A stretch of DNA of 64,000 bases. Source: Flammeovirgaceae bacterium UBA2366 (GTDB lineage: Bacteria > Bacteroidota > Bacteroidia > Cytophagales > Cyclobacteriaceae). The notes under the pieces were generated by a model. It was given only the letters and a program-made list of their open reading frames with translations, ran no database searches and was not told the origin of the DNA. A program made the position numbers and the translations under genes. The stretch spans positions 1-64,000 of the forward strand of contig DDTK01000002.1 in NCBI GenBank assembly GCA_002344065.1. Reading direction: 5' to 3'. The first letter of the stretch is position 1; every line of letters starts with the position of its first letter. This document shows, piece by piece, positions 32,421 through 39,584 of the stretch.

Positions 32421-33572
32421 GTGTTTACGAGAAACATAGAAGAAAGCATGCGGAAACTGATTGCTGCATTTCCGTCTGTTGCATTGCTCGGTCCACGGCA
32501 AGTGGGTAAAACCACTCTTGCCAAAACCATTATGGGCAAAACAAAAAATACGGTGTACTTAGATCTGGAGGACCGTGATGATTTCAATGCACTGCAAAAC
32601 CCCAAATTGTTTTTTGAAAACTACCGGAGTGCATTGGTGGTCATTGACGAGGTTCAACGGATGCCCGAACTTTTTCCCGCACTCAGGGCAGAAATTGACG
32701 CCCGCAGAAAAGCGGGACGTTTTTTATTATTAGGCTCCGCAAGTCCCGATTTACTGAAAAAGAGTTCAGAAACCCTGGCAGGAAGGATTGTGTTTAAAGA
32801 ACTCTCCCCTTTACTGGTTAGCGAAGTGTTTCCTGCCATCGGCTATGAAAAACACTGGCTGAGGGGCGGTTATCCCGAAGCGTTGAAGCAAAAAACTGTT
32901 GCACTGTGGAATACGTGGCACGCTTCGTTTTTACGCACGTATGTAGAAAGGGATTTACCCGCTTTGGGTCTGGCTTCACCTGCACTTTTAATCACACGGT
33001 TGTTTCAAATGCTGGCGTATAATCAGGGACAAATACTAAACAAAAGTGAATACGCCAAGGCATTGGGCGTTTCCGTACCAACCGTGAGCAACATATTGGA
33101 TTATCTATCGTATGCTTACCTGATCCGTTTTTTACCACCCTATGCCACAAACGTAAAGAAGCGAATTGTTAAATCACCTAAAGTTTATATTCGAGATAGC
33201 GGGATGCTGCATCATTTACTGGGCATCAGTCAAACGAAAGACCTGTTGGCTAATCCCAAGGCCGGATTCTCATGGGAGGGATATGTAATCGAGCAAATCG
33301 TGAATCACTATGAGGGTGATAACAACTTTTATCACTACCGCACGCAAGGCGGCACAGAGGCAGATCTGGTGATTGCCCGTTATAACAAGCCTATGCATAT
33401 TGTGGAAATAAAAATGGGCAGTGAACCACGGGTAAGCAAAAGTCTGTTGAACAGCATGACGGATTTGGGTGTGAAGCAAGCCAGCATCATTATCCCCGGA
33501 ACAGGCATCTCGTTTCCTGCAGAAAAAGGGGTAACCGTATGCTCATTAGACACCTTTCTTTCCAAACTGTAA
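32421..33572 (+). CDS. AAA+ ATPase with DUF4143 domain (ATPase B)
   Basis: 383 residues from GTG (MFTRNIEESMRKL); an ATG at 32448 is the alternative. Walker A LLGPRQVGKTT, Walker B ALVVIDEVQRMPEL, sensor FLLLGSASPDLL, helical lid with ERDLPALGL, then winged-helix-like region (LGVSVPTVSNILDYLSYAYLI), and DUF4143 restriction-like domain with GTEADLVIARYNKPMHIVEIK, i.e. the D...ExK pattern of PD-(D/E)xK nucleases intact. Different subfamily from ATPase A. Function unknown. The rho 3' relic begins 15 bases after its stop. Confidence 0.9.
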   Translation: MFTRNIEESMRKLIAAFPSVALLGPRQVGKTTLAKTIMGKTKNTVYLDLEDRDDFNALQNPKLFFENYRSALVVIDEVQRMPELFPALRAEIDARRKAGRFLLLGSASPDLLKKSSETLAGRIVFKELSPLLVSEVFPAIGYEKHWLRGGYPEALKQKTVALWNTWHASFLRTYVERDLPALGLASPALLITRLFQMLAYNQGQILNKSEYAKALGVSVPTVSNILDYLSYAYLIRFLPPYATNVKKRIVKSPKVYIRDSGMLHHLLGISQTKDLLANPKAGFSWEGYVIEQIVNHYEGDNNFYHYRTQGGTEADLVIARYNKPMHIVEIKMGSEPRVSKSLLNSMTDLGVKQASIIIPGTGISFPAEKGVTVCSLDTFLSKL

Positions 33573-33586
33573 TTGTGATTTCATGC

Positions 33587-33628
33587 ACACGCAACAACCA
33601 GGAGCTTTTGTTGCCGATGAATGGATAG
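33587..33628 (+). pseudogene. Relic of a rho 3' end (last 14 codons)
   Basis: Reads T-R-N-N-Q-E-L-L-L-P-M-N-G-stop in frame, against T-R-N-N-Q-E-F-L-L-S-M-N-G-stop in rho at 30675-30716. 36 of 42 bases are identical, the first 18 without a difference. Four of the six changes are synonymous or stop-to-stop (TAA to TAG); the two replacements are Phe to Leu and Ser to Pro (the latter by two changes in one codon). No rho body precedes it. It must be a displaced or imported rho terminus. Confidence 0.85.
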
Positions 33629-33651
33629 AATCAATTAGCCAATTATCAATG

Positions 33652-33690
33652 ATTTGATTAGCCACTAAAGAAATCTGCTGGCTGATTTTT
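33652..33690 (+). terminator. Terminator copy T3 after the rho relic
   Basis: Stem ATTAGCCA (33657-33664) with TGGCTGAT (33679-33686), one G:T pair, then five Ts. The loop AAAGAAATCTGC matches the T1 loop word AGAAATCT. Same position relative to the relic as T1 has to rho. Confidence 0.75.
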
Positions 33691-33777
33691 GAAATGTATC
33701 CCCTTCCATTTTTAGCATTTTCTCCAAATTCAATGCGCTCATAATTTTCAGCATTTTAGTCTCAACACAAGACATGT

Positions 33778-35040
33778 TCACTTCTCCTCTTTAAATTTCT
33801 TTTCATGAAACGCCCCTTTAAAGGTTGGATCTTCCCTTCTTTTCTGACGGTCAATTTCACGCGCCATCTCCTGAGCTTCTTCAAAGGGTGTTTTTGTAAC
33901 TTCTACTTCCTGCGGGAGTTTTTTTACCGGAATTTTTTCGCGAATCAGTTTTTCAATTTTTTCAATATGATAGAGTTCTGCCTTGGTCACAAACGTTATG
34001 GCCGTACCTTCGCTAAACGCCCGACCGGTTCGCCCGATGCGATGAACATAATCTTCATAAACAACCGGCACATCAAAATTGATAACGTGCGAAACCTGCA
34101 CTACATCAATTCCGCGCGAGGTTACATCGGTGGAAACAAGGATACGAAGCTTACCTTCCTTAAACTCCTGAACCGCGTTAATACGACTGTTCTGCCCTTT
34201 GTTGGAATGTATAACGCGAACAGGACCCATATTTTTACGCTCCAGAAACTTGAATACGTTGTCTGCACTTTCTTTGCTTCGTGTAAAAATCATAACCCGA
34301 TTGAATGATTCCGTATCCTGAAGCAGATATTCCAGAAAATTTATCTTGGTTCTTAAATTCGGAACATAATACACTTCTTGCTGCACCTGTTTTGCTGCTG
34401 TTGCAGGAGGTGTAATCTCGATCCGTAACGGAAACTCCAAAAACTCAGCCGACAATCGTTCTACCCGGTCATTAAAAGTTGCTGAGAACAACATGTTTTG
34501 TCGCTTGCGCGGAATCACCTCGAATATCCTTCGCAGCTGTGGCATAAACCCCATATCCATCATGCGGTCAGCTTCATCCAGCACCAGCGTTTTGATTTGC
34601 TTCGTTGGGATTTCACTTTTAAGGTACAGCTCCAAAAAACGACCAGGCGTAGCCACTAAAATATCAACCCCACGCTGAATGGCCTCAATCTGTGTTTTTG
34701 GCCCAACGCCACCATAAATAGGCAAAATCCTAAGATCAGTGTGATGGGCAAGTTGTTTAGTATGCTCCGCTATCTGAATGGTTAATTCTTTGGTGGGCGC
34801 CAATATTACGGCTCGTGGTTCTACGCCTTGGGCGTACTTCACCTTCATTAAAACCGGCAATACATAAGCAGCGGTTTTACCGGTACCGGTTTGGGCTATG
34901 CCAATTACCTCTTGTCCTCCCATCAATACCGGAATACATTTTTGCTGGATTTCCGTAGGCACTTCAAATCCGGCATCTGCTATGGCATTTAGCAATTGCT
35001 TGTTTAATTTAAAATCCTGAAAAGATGAAATTGCCGCCAT
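33778..35040 (-). CDS. DEAD-box RNA helicase, RhlE-like
   Basis: 420 residues. Motifs in order: Q motif (FKLNKQLLNAIADAGFEVPTEIQ), I AQTGTGKT, Ia PTKEL, GG, Ib TPGR, II VLDEADRM, III SAT, IV MIFTRS, V STDVTSRGID, VI HRIGRTGRA; a short basic C-terminal tail follows (KKFKEEK). ATP-dependent RNA helicase likely in ribosome assembly or RNA decay. Only 20 bases separate its ATG from the divergent dihydroorotase ATG, so the two promoters must interleave with the coding starts. Confidence 0.95.
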   Translation of the reverse strand: MAAISSFQDFKLNKQLLNAIADAGFEVPTEIQQKCIPVLMGGQEVIGIAQTGTGKTAAYVLPVLMKVKYAQGVEPRAVILAPTKELTIQIAEHTKQLAHHTDLRILPIYGGVGPKTQIEAIQRGVDILVATPGRFLELYLKSEIPTKQIKTLVLDEADRMMDMGFMPQLRRIFEVIPRKRQNMLFSATFNDRVERLSAEFLEFPLRIEITPPATAAKQVQQEVYYVPNLRTKINFLEYLLQDTESFNRVMIFTRSKESADNVFKFLERKNMGPVRVIHSNKGQNSRINAVQEFKEGKLRILVSTDVTSRGIDVVQVSHVINFDVPVVYEDYVHRIGRTGRAFSEGTAITFVTKAELYHIEKIEKLIREKIPVKKLPQEVEVTKTPFEEAQEMAREIDRQKRREDPTFKGAFHEKKFKEEK

Positions 35041-35047
35041 GCTGGCT

Positions 35048-35055
35048 TAGTTTTG
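35048..35055 (+). promoter_or_regulatory. -7 promoter box (TAGTTTTG) of dihydroorotase, 5 bases from the start codon
   Basis: Exact TAnnTTTG match ending at 35055, with the ATG at 35061. Predicts transcription start about at the ATG (leaderless mRNA). Divergent helicase start lies 8 bases upstream. Confidence 0.5.
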
Positions 35056-35060
35056 TAAAA

Positions 35061-36401
35061 ATGAAATCAACGCTAATTGTCAATGCAAATATAGTTAATG
35101 AAGGCACGGTCTTTCAGGGTGACGTCTTTATTAAAGGATCCTTCATTGAAGCGATAGGCACAGATCTCTCATCACGACAAGCCGATCACACGCTGGATGC
35201 CAAAGGGCTCTATCTATTTCCTGGAGCAATCGATGACCAGGTACATTTTCGTGAACCGGGATTAACCCATAAAGCTGACATCCATACGGAATCGCGCGCG
35301 GCTGTTGCCGGAGGTGTAACCAGCTTTATGGAAATGCCGAACACTGTGCCGCCAACCTTTACTCAAGAGTTACTGGAAGAAAAATACCAGCTCGCTTCAC
35401 AAAAATCATTGGCCAACTATTCATTTTTCATGGGTGCTTCCAATGATAACCTAGATGAAATTCTGAAAACAGATCCCACAAAAGTTTGTGGATTAAAAAT
35501 CTTCATGGGTTCTTCTACGGGAAACTTGTTGGTCGATGACCCAAAAACACTGGAAAATATTTTTTCGCAAGTTCCCTTTCTCATTGCCACACATTGCGAG
35601 GATGAGGCAACCATTCTGAAAAACGTGGCCAACTTCCGTGAAAAGTATGGAGAAGATATGCCGGTAAAATATCATCCCATAATTCGAAGTGAAGAGGGGT
35701 GCTTCAAATCGTCTTCCTTCGCAGTTAACCTGGCAAAAAAACACGGAACCCGTTTGCACATACTTCATATTTCAACAGCAAAAGAAATTGAACTCTTTGA
35801 TAACAGTATTCCATTAGTTAATAAAAAAATTACTGCAGAAGCATGCATTCATCACCTGTGGTTCAACGATTCAGATTATGAACGCCTGGGTAATTTTATA
35901 AAGTGGAACCCTGCCATAAAATCGGCTGCCGATCAGCAAGCTATTCTTCAAGGACTTCTCACCGATAGAATTGATGTAATTGCCACCGACCATGCACCAC
36001 ACACGCTGGAGGAGAAACAACAAACCTATTTCAAAGCACCTTCAGGTGGGCCCCTGGTTCAGCACAGCCTGGTTGCCATGCTTGAATTTTATCATCGCCA
36101 CACCGTTTCGTTGGAGTGGATAGCCAAAAAAATGGCACACAACCCGGCTACGCTTTTTCAAATTCAAAAGCGTGGTTTTATTCGGGAAGGATATTTTGCG
36201 GATTTGGTTTTGGTTAACCTCCAAAGACCTTGGAAAGTAAATCGTAAGAATGTTTTGGCAAAATGTGGGTGGTCACCTTTTGAAGGCGTTACCTTTCAAT
36301 CTTCCATCACGCATACCTTCGTTTCAGGGCAACTGGCTTACGCCAATGGCCAGCCAATTGACGGCATTAGAGGGATGCGCCTAATGTTTGACAGGAACTA
36401 A
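35061..36401 (+). CDS. pyrC: Dihydroorotase
   Basis: 446 residues from the ATG at 35061, which gives the family start MKSTLIVNANIVNEG; an in-frame ATG at 35025 inside the helicase start is less likely. Amidohydrolase metal ligands are present: DDQVHFREPG (HxH-type DVHxR), the metal-bridging region THCEDEATI, HILHIST, and ATDHAPHTLEEK. It cyclises carbamoyl-aspartate to dihydroorotate in pyrimidine synthesis; the symbol pyrC is by family and the class I (PyrC-bacillus-like/allantoinase-like) branch. tRNA-His promoter lies just after its stop codon. Confidence 0.93.
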   Translation: MKSTLIVNANIVNEGTVFQGDVFIKGSFIEAIGTDLSSRQADHTLDAKGLYLFPGAIDDQVHFREPGLTHKADIHTESRAAVAGGVTSFMEMPNTVPPTFTQELLEEKYQLASQKSLANYSFFMGASNDNLDEILKTDPTKVCGLKIFMGSSTGNLLVDDPKTLENIFSQVPFLIATHCEDEATILKNVANFREKYGEDMPVKYHPIIRSEEGCFKSSSFAVNLAKKHGTRLHILHISTAKEIELFDNSIPLVNKKITAEACIHHLWFNDSDYERLGNFIKWNPAIKSAADQQAILQGLLTDRIDVIATDHAPHTLEEKQQTYFKAPSGGPLVQHSLVAMLEFYHRHTVSLEWIAKKMAHNPATLFQIQKRGFIREGYFADLVLVNLQRPWKVNRKNVLAKCGWSPFEGVTFQSSITHTFVSGQLAYANGQPIDGIRGMRLMFDRN

Positions 36402-36408
36402 GCCTTGT

Positions 36409-36438
36409 TTTGTTATTGTTTTGCAGTTGCTAAATTTG
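36409..36438 (+). promoter_or_regulatory. Promoter of tRNA-His (TTTG, 18 bases, TAAATTTG)
   Basis: -33 TTTG at 36409-36412, 18-base spacer, exact TAAATTTG at 36431-36438. Transcription would begin near 36443-36445, a few bases before the tRNA 5' end at 36452. One of the best Bacteroidota promoter matches in the window. Confidence 0.65.
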
Positions 36439-36451
36439 CACTCCCTAAACG

Positions 36452-36525
36452 GTGAATGTAGCTCAGTTGGTTAGAGCACCAGATTGTGGTTCTGGGGGTC
36501 GCGGGTTCGAGTCCCGTCTTTCACC
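36452..36525 (+). tRNA. tRNA-His (anticodon GTG)
   Basis: 74 nt. Anticodon loop TTGTGGT flanked by the CCAGA/TCTGG stem gives GTG (His). The base just before it (36451) is G, the G-1 that marks tRNA-His and pairs with discriminator C at 36525. T-loop GGGTTCGAGTCCC is canonical. Acceptor stem GTGAATG with CTTTCAC has one U:U mismatch (6:67). The 3' CCA is only partly encoded (CA then T follows). Confidence 0.95.
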
Positions 36526-36532
36526 CATCGTT

Positions 36533-36555
36533 AAGCCCCAAAACGGGGCTTTTTA
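36533..36555 (+). terminator. Terminator after tRNA-His
   Basis: AAGCCCC (36533-36539), 5-base loop, GGGGCTT (36545-36551), then TTTT run into AATTTT. Separates the tRNA from the M28 peptidase gene. Confidence 0.85.
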
Positions 36556-36560
36556 ATTTT

Positions 36561-37490
36561 ATGAAGATGTGCGCTGTGAGGAGTTTTACGATCGTTTTTC
36601 TTATCTGTCTTGTTCAATCTGGTCTTGCCCAGTTTTCCTTTAATCAGGCAAAGCTTTCCAATGATTTAAAGATTCTTTCTTCCGATAGTCTGGAGGGACG
36701 CAAGGTTGGATCAACAGGAAACGCCAAAGCCAGGCAGTTTATAATAGATCGCTTAACCCAGTTGAAGATTAATCCATTGCTCACCGATGATTATGTTCAA
36801 TCCTTTTCGATCACACAATCCTTTGGTCAGGCCCAATCCGGGAACGGCAATAATGTGCTGGCCGTTATTGAAGGAAAGAAAAAGGAAACACTGGTAATCA
36901 GTGCTCACTACGATCACTTGGGCATACTCGGAAATACCATTTACAATGGAGCCGATGACAATGCCTCTGGTACGGCAGCGCTGCTGGCATTGGCCGAATA
37001 CTTTCAAAAGAATAAACCTGAACACCGGATCATCCTTGCTTTCTTTGATGCAGAAGAAATGGGTCTTCGCGGATCAGCTCACTTTGTAAACAACATTGAT
37101 TTGCAAAAAGAAAAGATCGTCCTTAATGTAAACATGGACATGATAAGCAGAAGTGCTAAAAACGAAATTTATGCCTGCGGTACCGCTCATTATCCTCAAC
37201 TTAAACAGCCATTGGAAAAACTATCTCTTCCGGAAAACATATTATTATCACTGGGTCACGATCAACCGGGTTCTGGTCGCAACGACTGGACCAGTCAATC
37301 GGATCACATGAATTTCCATAGGAAGAATATTCCATTCCTTTATTTTGGCGTGGAAGACCATGCCGATTACCACCGGCCAACGGATGATTTTGAAAAAGTA
37401 AATCAGGATTTCTACCATCGCAGTGTTGAGGTGATCATCCGTGCAGTAAAAGCGCTGGATAAAACCTTTGATAACAAAACCGACCGTTAA
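36561..37490 (+). CDS. Secreted M28 family peptidase (no PDZ)
   Basis: 309 residues from the ATG at 36561 (or 36567); upstream extension runs through the terminator and tRNA and is rejected. Signal peptide (MKMCAVRSFTIVFLICLVQS, cut near LAQ). Di-zinc M28 ligands are complete: SAHYDHLG, GADDNASG, DAEEMGLRGS, NMDMISR and ADYHRPTDDF. Like the 1310 gene but without a PDZ domain. Exported aminopeptidase for peptide scavenging or envelope turnover. It has no visible operon partner. Confidence 0.92.
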   Translation: MKMCAVRSFTIVFLICLVQSGLAQFSFNQAKLSNDLKILSSDSLEGRKVGSTGNAKARQFIIDRLTQLKINPLLTDDYVQSFSITQSFGQAQSGNGNNVLAVIEGKKKETLVISAHYDHLGILGNTIYNGADDNASGTAALLALAEYFQKNKPEHRIILAFFDAEEMGLRGSAHFVNNIDLQKEKIVLNVNMDMISRSAKNEIYACGTAHYPQLKQPLEKLSLPENILLSLGHDQPGSGRNDWTSQSDHMNFHRKNIPFLYFGVEDHADYHRPTDDFEKVNQDFYHRSVEVIIRAVKALDKTFDNKTDR

Positions 37491-37594
37491 TCTTTTTTGA
37501 TATCATCAGTTCAGCTGTTCTTGAGTGATCTCTGAAAACCATAAATTCTTCTCTCCACTTTTGAATCGGGAAATATTTTCCATAAGTTTAATTC

Positions 37595-37858
37595 ATGATC
37601 ACGTGGTCTGAATTTAAAACCTTCACACTCGATCAAAAAGTTAGTGTGCTTTTTGAACGCGGAACGTTTGTTATGGCCATTCGTTACTACAACTATAAGA
37701 TCAATTTGTATTTATTGGGAAAGGATTATGTGGAGGTGTTTGTTAATCACAAACATTCCAGCATTGAAAAGATTTCACTGCTTGACTCCACCCACTCGCG
37801 TATGAAATTCTATTACGATCAGATCAAACTCCCCACAACGGTTATTGGTATAAAATAA
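37595..37858 (+). CDS. Small conserved hypothetical protein
   Basis: 87 residues, cytoplasmic, no signal peptide. Sequence contains ERGTFVMAIRYYNYKINLYLLG and is strand-rich in the middle; I do not recognise the family. Composition and codon use match neighbours, and its frame is bounded by a clean ATG and a TAA, so it is probably real. It stands alone, converging with the zinc-ribbon membrane protein gene through the hairpin at 37861. Confidence 0.65.
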   Translation: MITWSEFKTFTLDQKVSVLFERGTFVMAIRYYNYKINLYLLGKDYVEVFVNHKHSSIEKISLLDSTHSRMKFYYDQIKLPTTVIGIK

Positions 37859-37885
37859 AAAAGCCTTCCGTTCTCGGGAAGGCTT
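37848..37885 (-). terminator. Terminator of the zinc-ribbon membrane protein gene
   Basis: AAGCCTTCC (37861-37869) and GGAAGGCTT (37877-37885), 9-bp perfect stem, 7-base loop. Minus-strand reading gives a T-rich run (TTTTTTATTTTAT). Also could serve the small + strand gene just before it, but the T-run favours the minus strand. Confidence 0.85.
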
Positions 37886-37906
37886 CTCTATTCACTAAAG
37901 ATTTTA

Positions 37907-38650
37907 CTAAGCAGTAGCTGCTGTCTCTTCAAATTTAGTTGATGCCTTAAGCGTAACTGTTTTCTTGGCTTTATAACCACAGTAACCGCAGGTATAATGC
38001 TTAAGAAGTTCACCCTCTTCAGCTGGTGTAGGTGTTTTTAAAATTTCTTCCTTCACTACTTTAAAGGTTTGATAGTTACATTCAGGACACTCCAAGGCGT
38101 GCAGGTGGCCGGAATACTTTTCAATCTTAATGTAGCCACTCTCTTCATCCTTCCATACATCGTAGTCAGTAGAGAATATGTTTTCTTCGGCCTGCATACC
38201 TTCATCCAGGTAAGTATCTTCTTCTTCTTCACTCAATAATTTCATGGCACGTCCGGTTTTTGGAGAAATCCGGGGCTTATAGCGAAGAACCTTCAGGCGT
38301 TTTTCAATATAAAATGGATAATAGAATTTGAGAAGATTTTGAACAATCAATGCGGCAATAAGACCCATTGAAACGGTGGTGAACACCCGCACAAATATGA
38401 GAATCGCATTAAGTTCCTCAATATTGGCATTAGCGTAAAAGCAACAGCCAACTATTAAAATAACTGAAGCCATCCATAAAAGCTTGATCTCGTTGCGACT
38501 TATATAATCATACTTTTCCTTAGGGTCATTTGTTGTTGCCAATTTTACAAGAAGCCACAAAACAACCAGGATAGCCAATGCCCAACAGCCGTAGGCAATG
38601 TATTCAGCCATCCTGTTCCAAGGTTCGTATTGCGCAATTATGGGTTCCAT
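37907..38650 (-). CDS. Membrane protein with C-terminal zinc ribbon
   Basis: 247 residues. Three membrane segments (about 18-38, 56-74, 82-104) precede a cytoplasmic acidic region with SEEEEDTYLDE, and a C-terminal zinc ribbon with two CxxC knuckles (CPEC near residue 188 and CGYC near 221). The cysteine spacing resembles rubredoxin/zinc-ribbon domains. No family name is certain. A TATATTTG box is upstream. The zinc ribbon may contact a protein or nucleic acid. Confidence 0.75.
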   Translation of the reverse strand: MEPIIAQYEPWNRMAEYIAYGCWALAILVVLWLLVKLATTNDPKEKYDYISRNEIKLLWMASVILIVGCCFYANANIEELNAILIFVRVFTTVSMGLIAALIVQNLLKFYYPFYIEKRLKVLRYKPRISPKTGRAMKLLSEEEEDTYLDEGMQAEENIFSTDYDVWKDEESGYIKIEKYSGHLHALECPECNYQTFKVVKEEILKTPTPAEEGELLKHYTCGYCGYKAKKTVTLKASTKFEETAATA

Positions 38651-38680
38651 ATTATTGGTTTGGTTTTAAGGGTTACAAAG

Positions 38681-38688
38681 CAAATATA
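38681..38688 (-). promoter_or_regulatory. -7 promoter box (TATATTTG) of the zinc-ribbon protein gene
   Basis: Exact TAnnTTTG on the minus strand, 30 bases before the ATG at 38650. Confidence 0.45.
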
Positions 38689-38817
38689 AAATCCTGAATT
38701 CTTTTAACCTAACATACGTAAACGCTATTTTAAAATTAGGATGCTCAATTTAGCATACTTTTCGCAGAAAAATCAAAAAAACATATCAATTAGTCCCACT
38801 TCGGGCTTATCGATTGT

Positions 38818-39582
38818 TTATATCGACAATCGAACGAACGATAGGATAGCCTCGGATGTTTCATGGATTTGTTCCAGCATACCCATATGAGCCGACTTTT
38901 CCAGCACAATTACCTGGGCATGGCTGGCCTGCAAGGATTGTGTTTGCACAGCTTCCAACGGTATAATTGTATCATGTTTTCCAGCCAGAAAGAGAATGGG
39001 CTTGGTAAACCCGGCCAACACATAGTTGCGATCGGGCCTGTCCCGCATAGCCTCAGTGTAGGATATTAAAGTAGCGCGAGGTGTGGATGCCGCAAGATCA
39101 ACCGTGCGGACTACCGCTGGGCCGGTCTGATTAAAAAATAAGGGAGGTATAAAGGATTGAACAAATGGTTCAACGCCATGGGCAGTGACAAATTCAATAA
39201 CCTTATTCCGGGCAGCCTTTCGCTCGGGTAAATCAGCGTTGGCTGTTGAATGGATTAGGCCAATGCCAGCAAATAAGGCCTCCTGTTTATCGGCCATAGC
39301 CAATACAACATATCCACCCAGGCTATGCCCAAGCGCAATGCATGAATCTAGCTTCAGGTCATTGGAAATAAAACCAAGTATAATCTCAGCCACATCGTCT
39401 ATGGTGTGAGGTGAAGAAATCGGATCACTTTCACCAAAACCCGGTAGGTCAATGGTGATAATCCGGAATTCAGTTGAAAGATTGGGAATTACTTGCTCCC
39501 AGATGAGATGATTCTCACAAAAGCCATGAATCAACACAACAGGAAAACCATTGCCCCTTTCCGTGTAGTGAATAGCCGCCAC
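38818..39582 (-). CDS. Alpha/beta hydrolase
   Basis: 254 residues, alpha/beta-hydrolase fold: HGFCENHL oxyanion region, nucleophile elbow GHSLGGY (Ser near residue 86), Asp in AGKHDTIIPLEA, and catalytic His in SAHMGMLEQ. Substrate cannot be predicted. Starts with GTG, 2 bases after the dxs stop codon, so translation is almost certainly coupled to dxs. Linkage to isoprenoid synthesis is positional only. Confidence 0.88.
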   Translation of the reverse strand: MAAIHYTERGNGFPVVLIHGFCENHLIWEQVIPNLSTEFRIITIDLPGFGESDPISSPHTIDDVAEIILGFISNDLKLDSCIALGHSLGGYVVLAMADKQEALFAGIGLIHSTANADLPERKAARNKVIEFVTAHGVEPFVQSFIPPLFFNQTGPAVVRTVDLAASTPRATLISYTEAMRDRPDRNYVLAGFTKPILFLAGKHDTIIPLEAVQTQSLQASHAQVIVLEKSAHMGMLEQIHETSEAILSFVRLSI

Positions 39583-39584
39583 GG

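Noticed and set aside
30860..33572. ATPase A and ATPase B as a toxin-antitoxin or defence pair
   Set aside because: They are divergent, belong to different DUF4143 subfamilies, and have no toxin-like neighbour. Only the shared insertion site links them.
36486..36560. Longer N-terminus for the second M28 peptidase
   Set aside because: It would be translated through the tRNA-His 3' half and its terminator; the ATG at 36561 gives a proper signal peptide.
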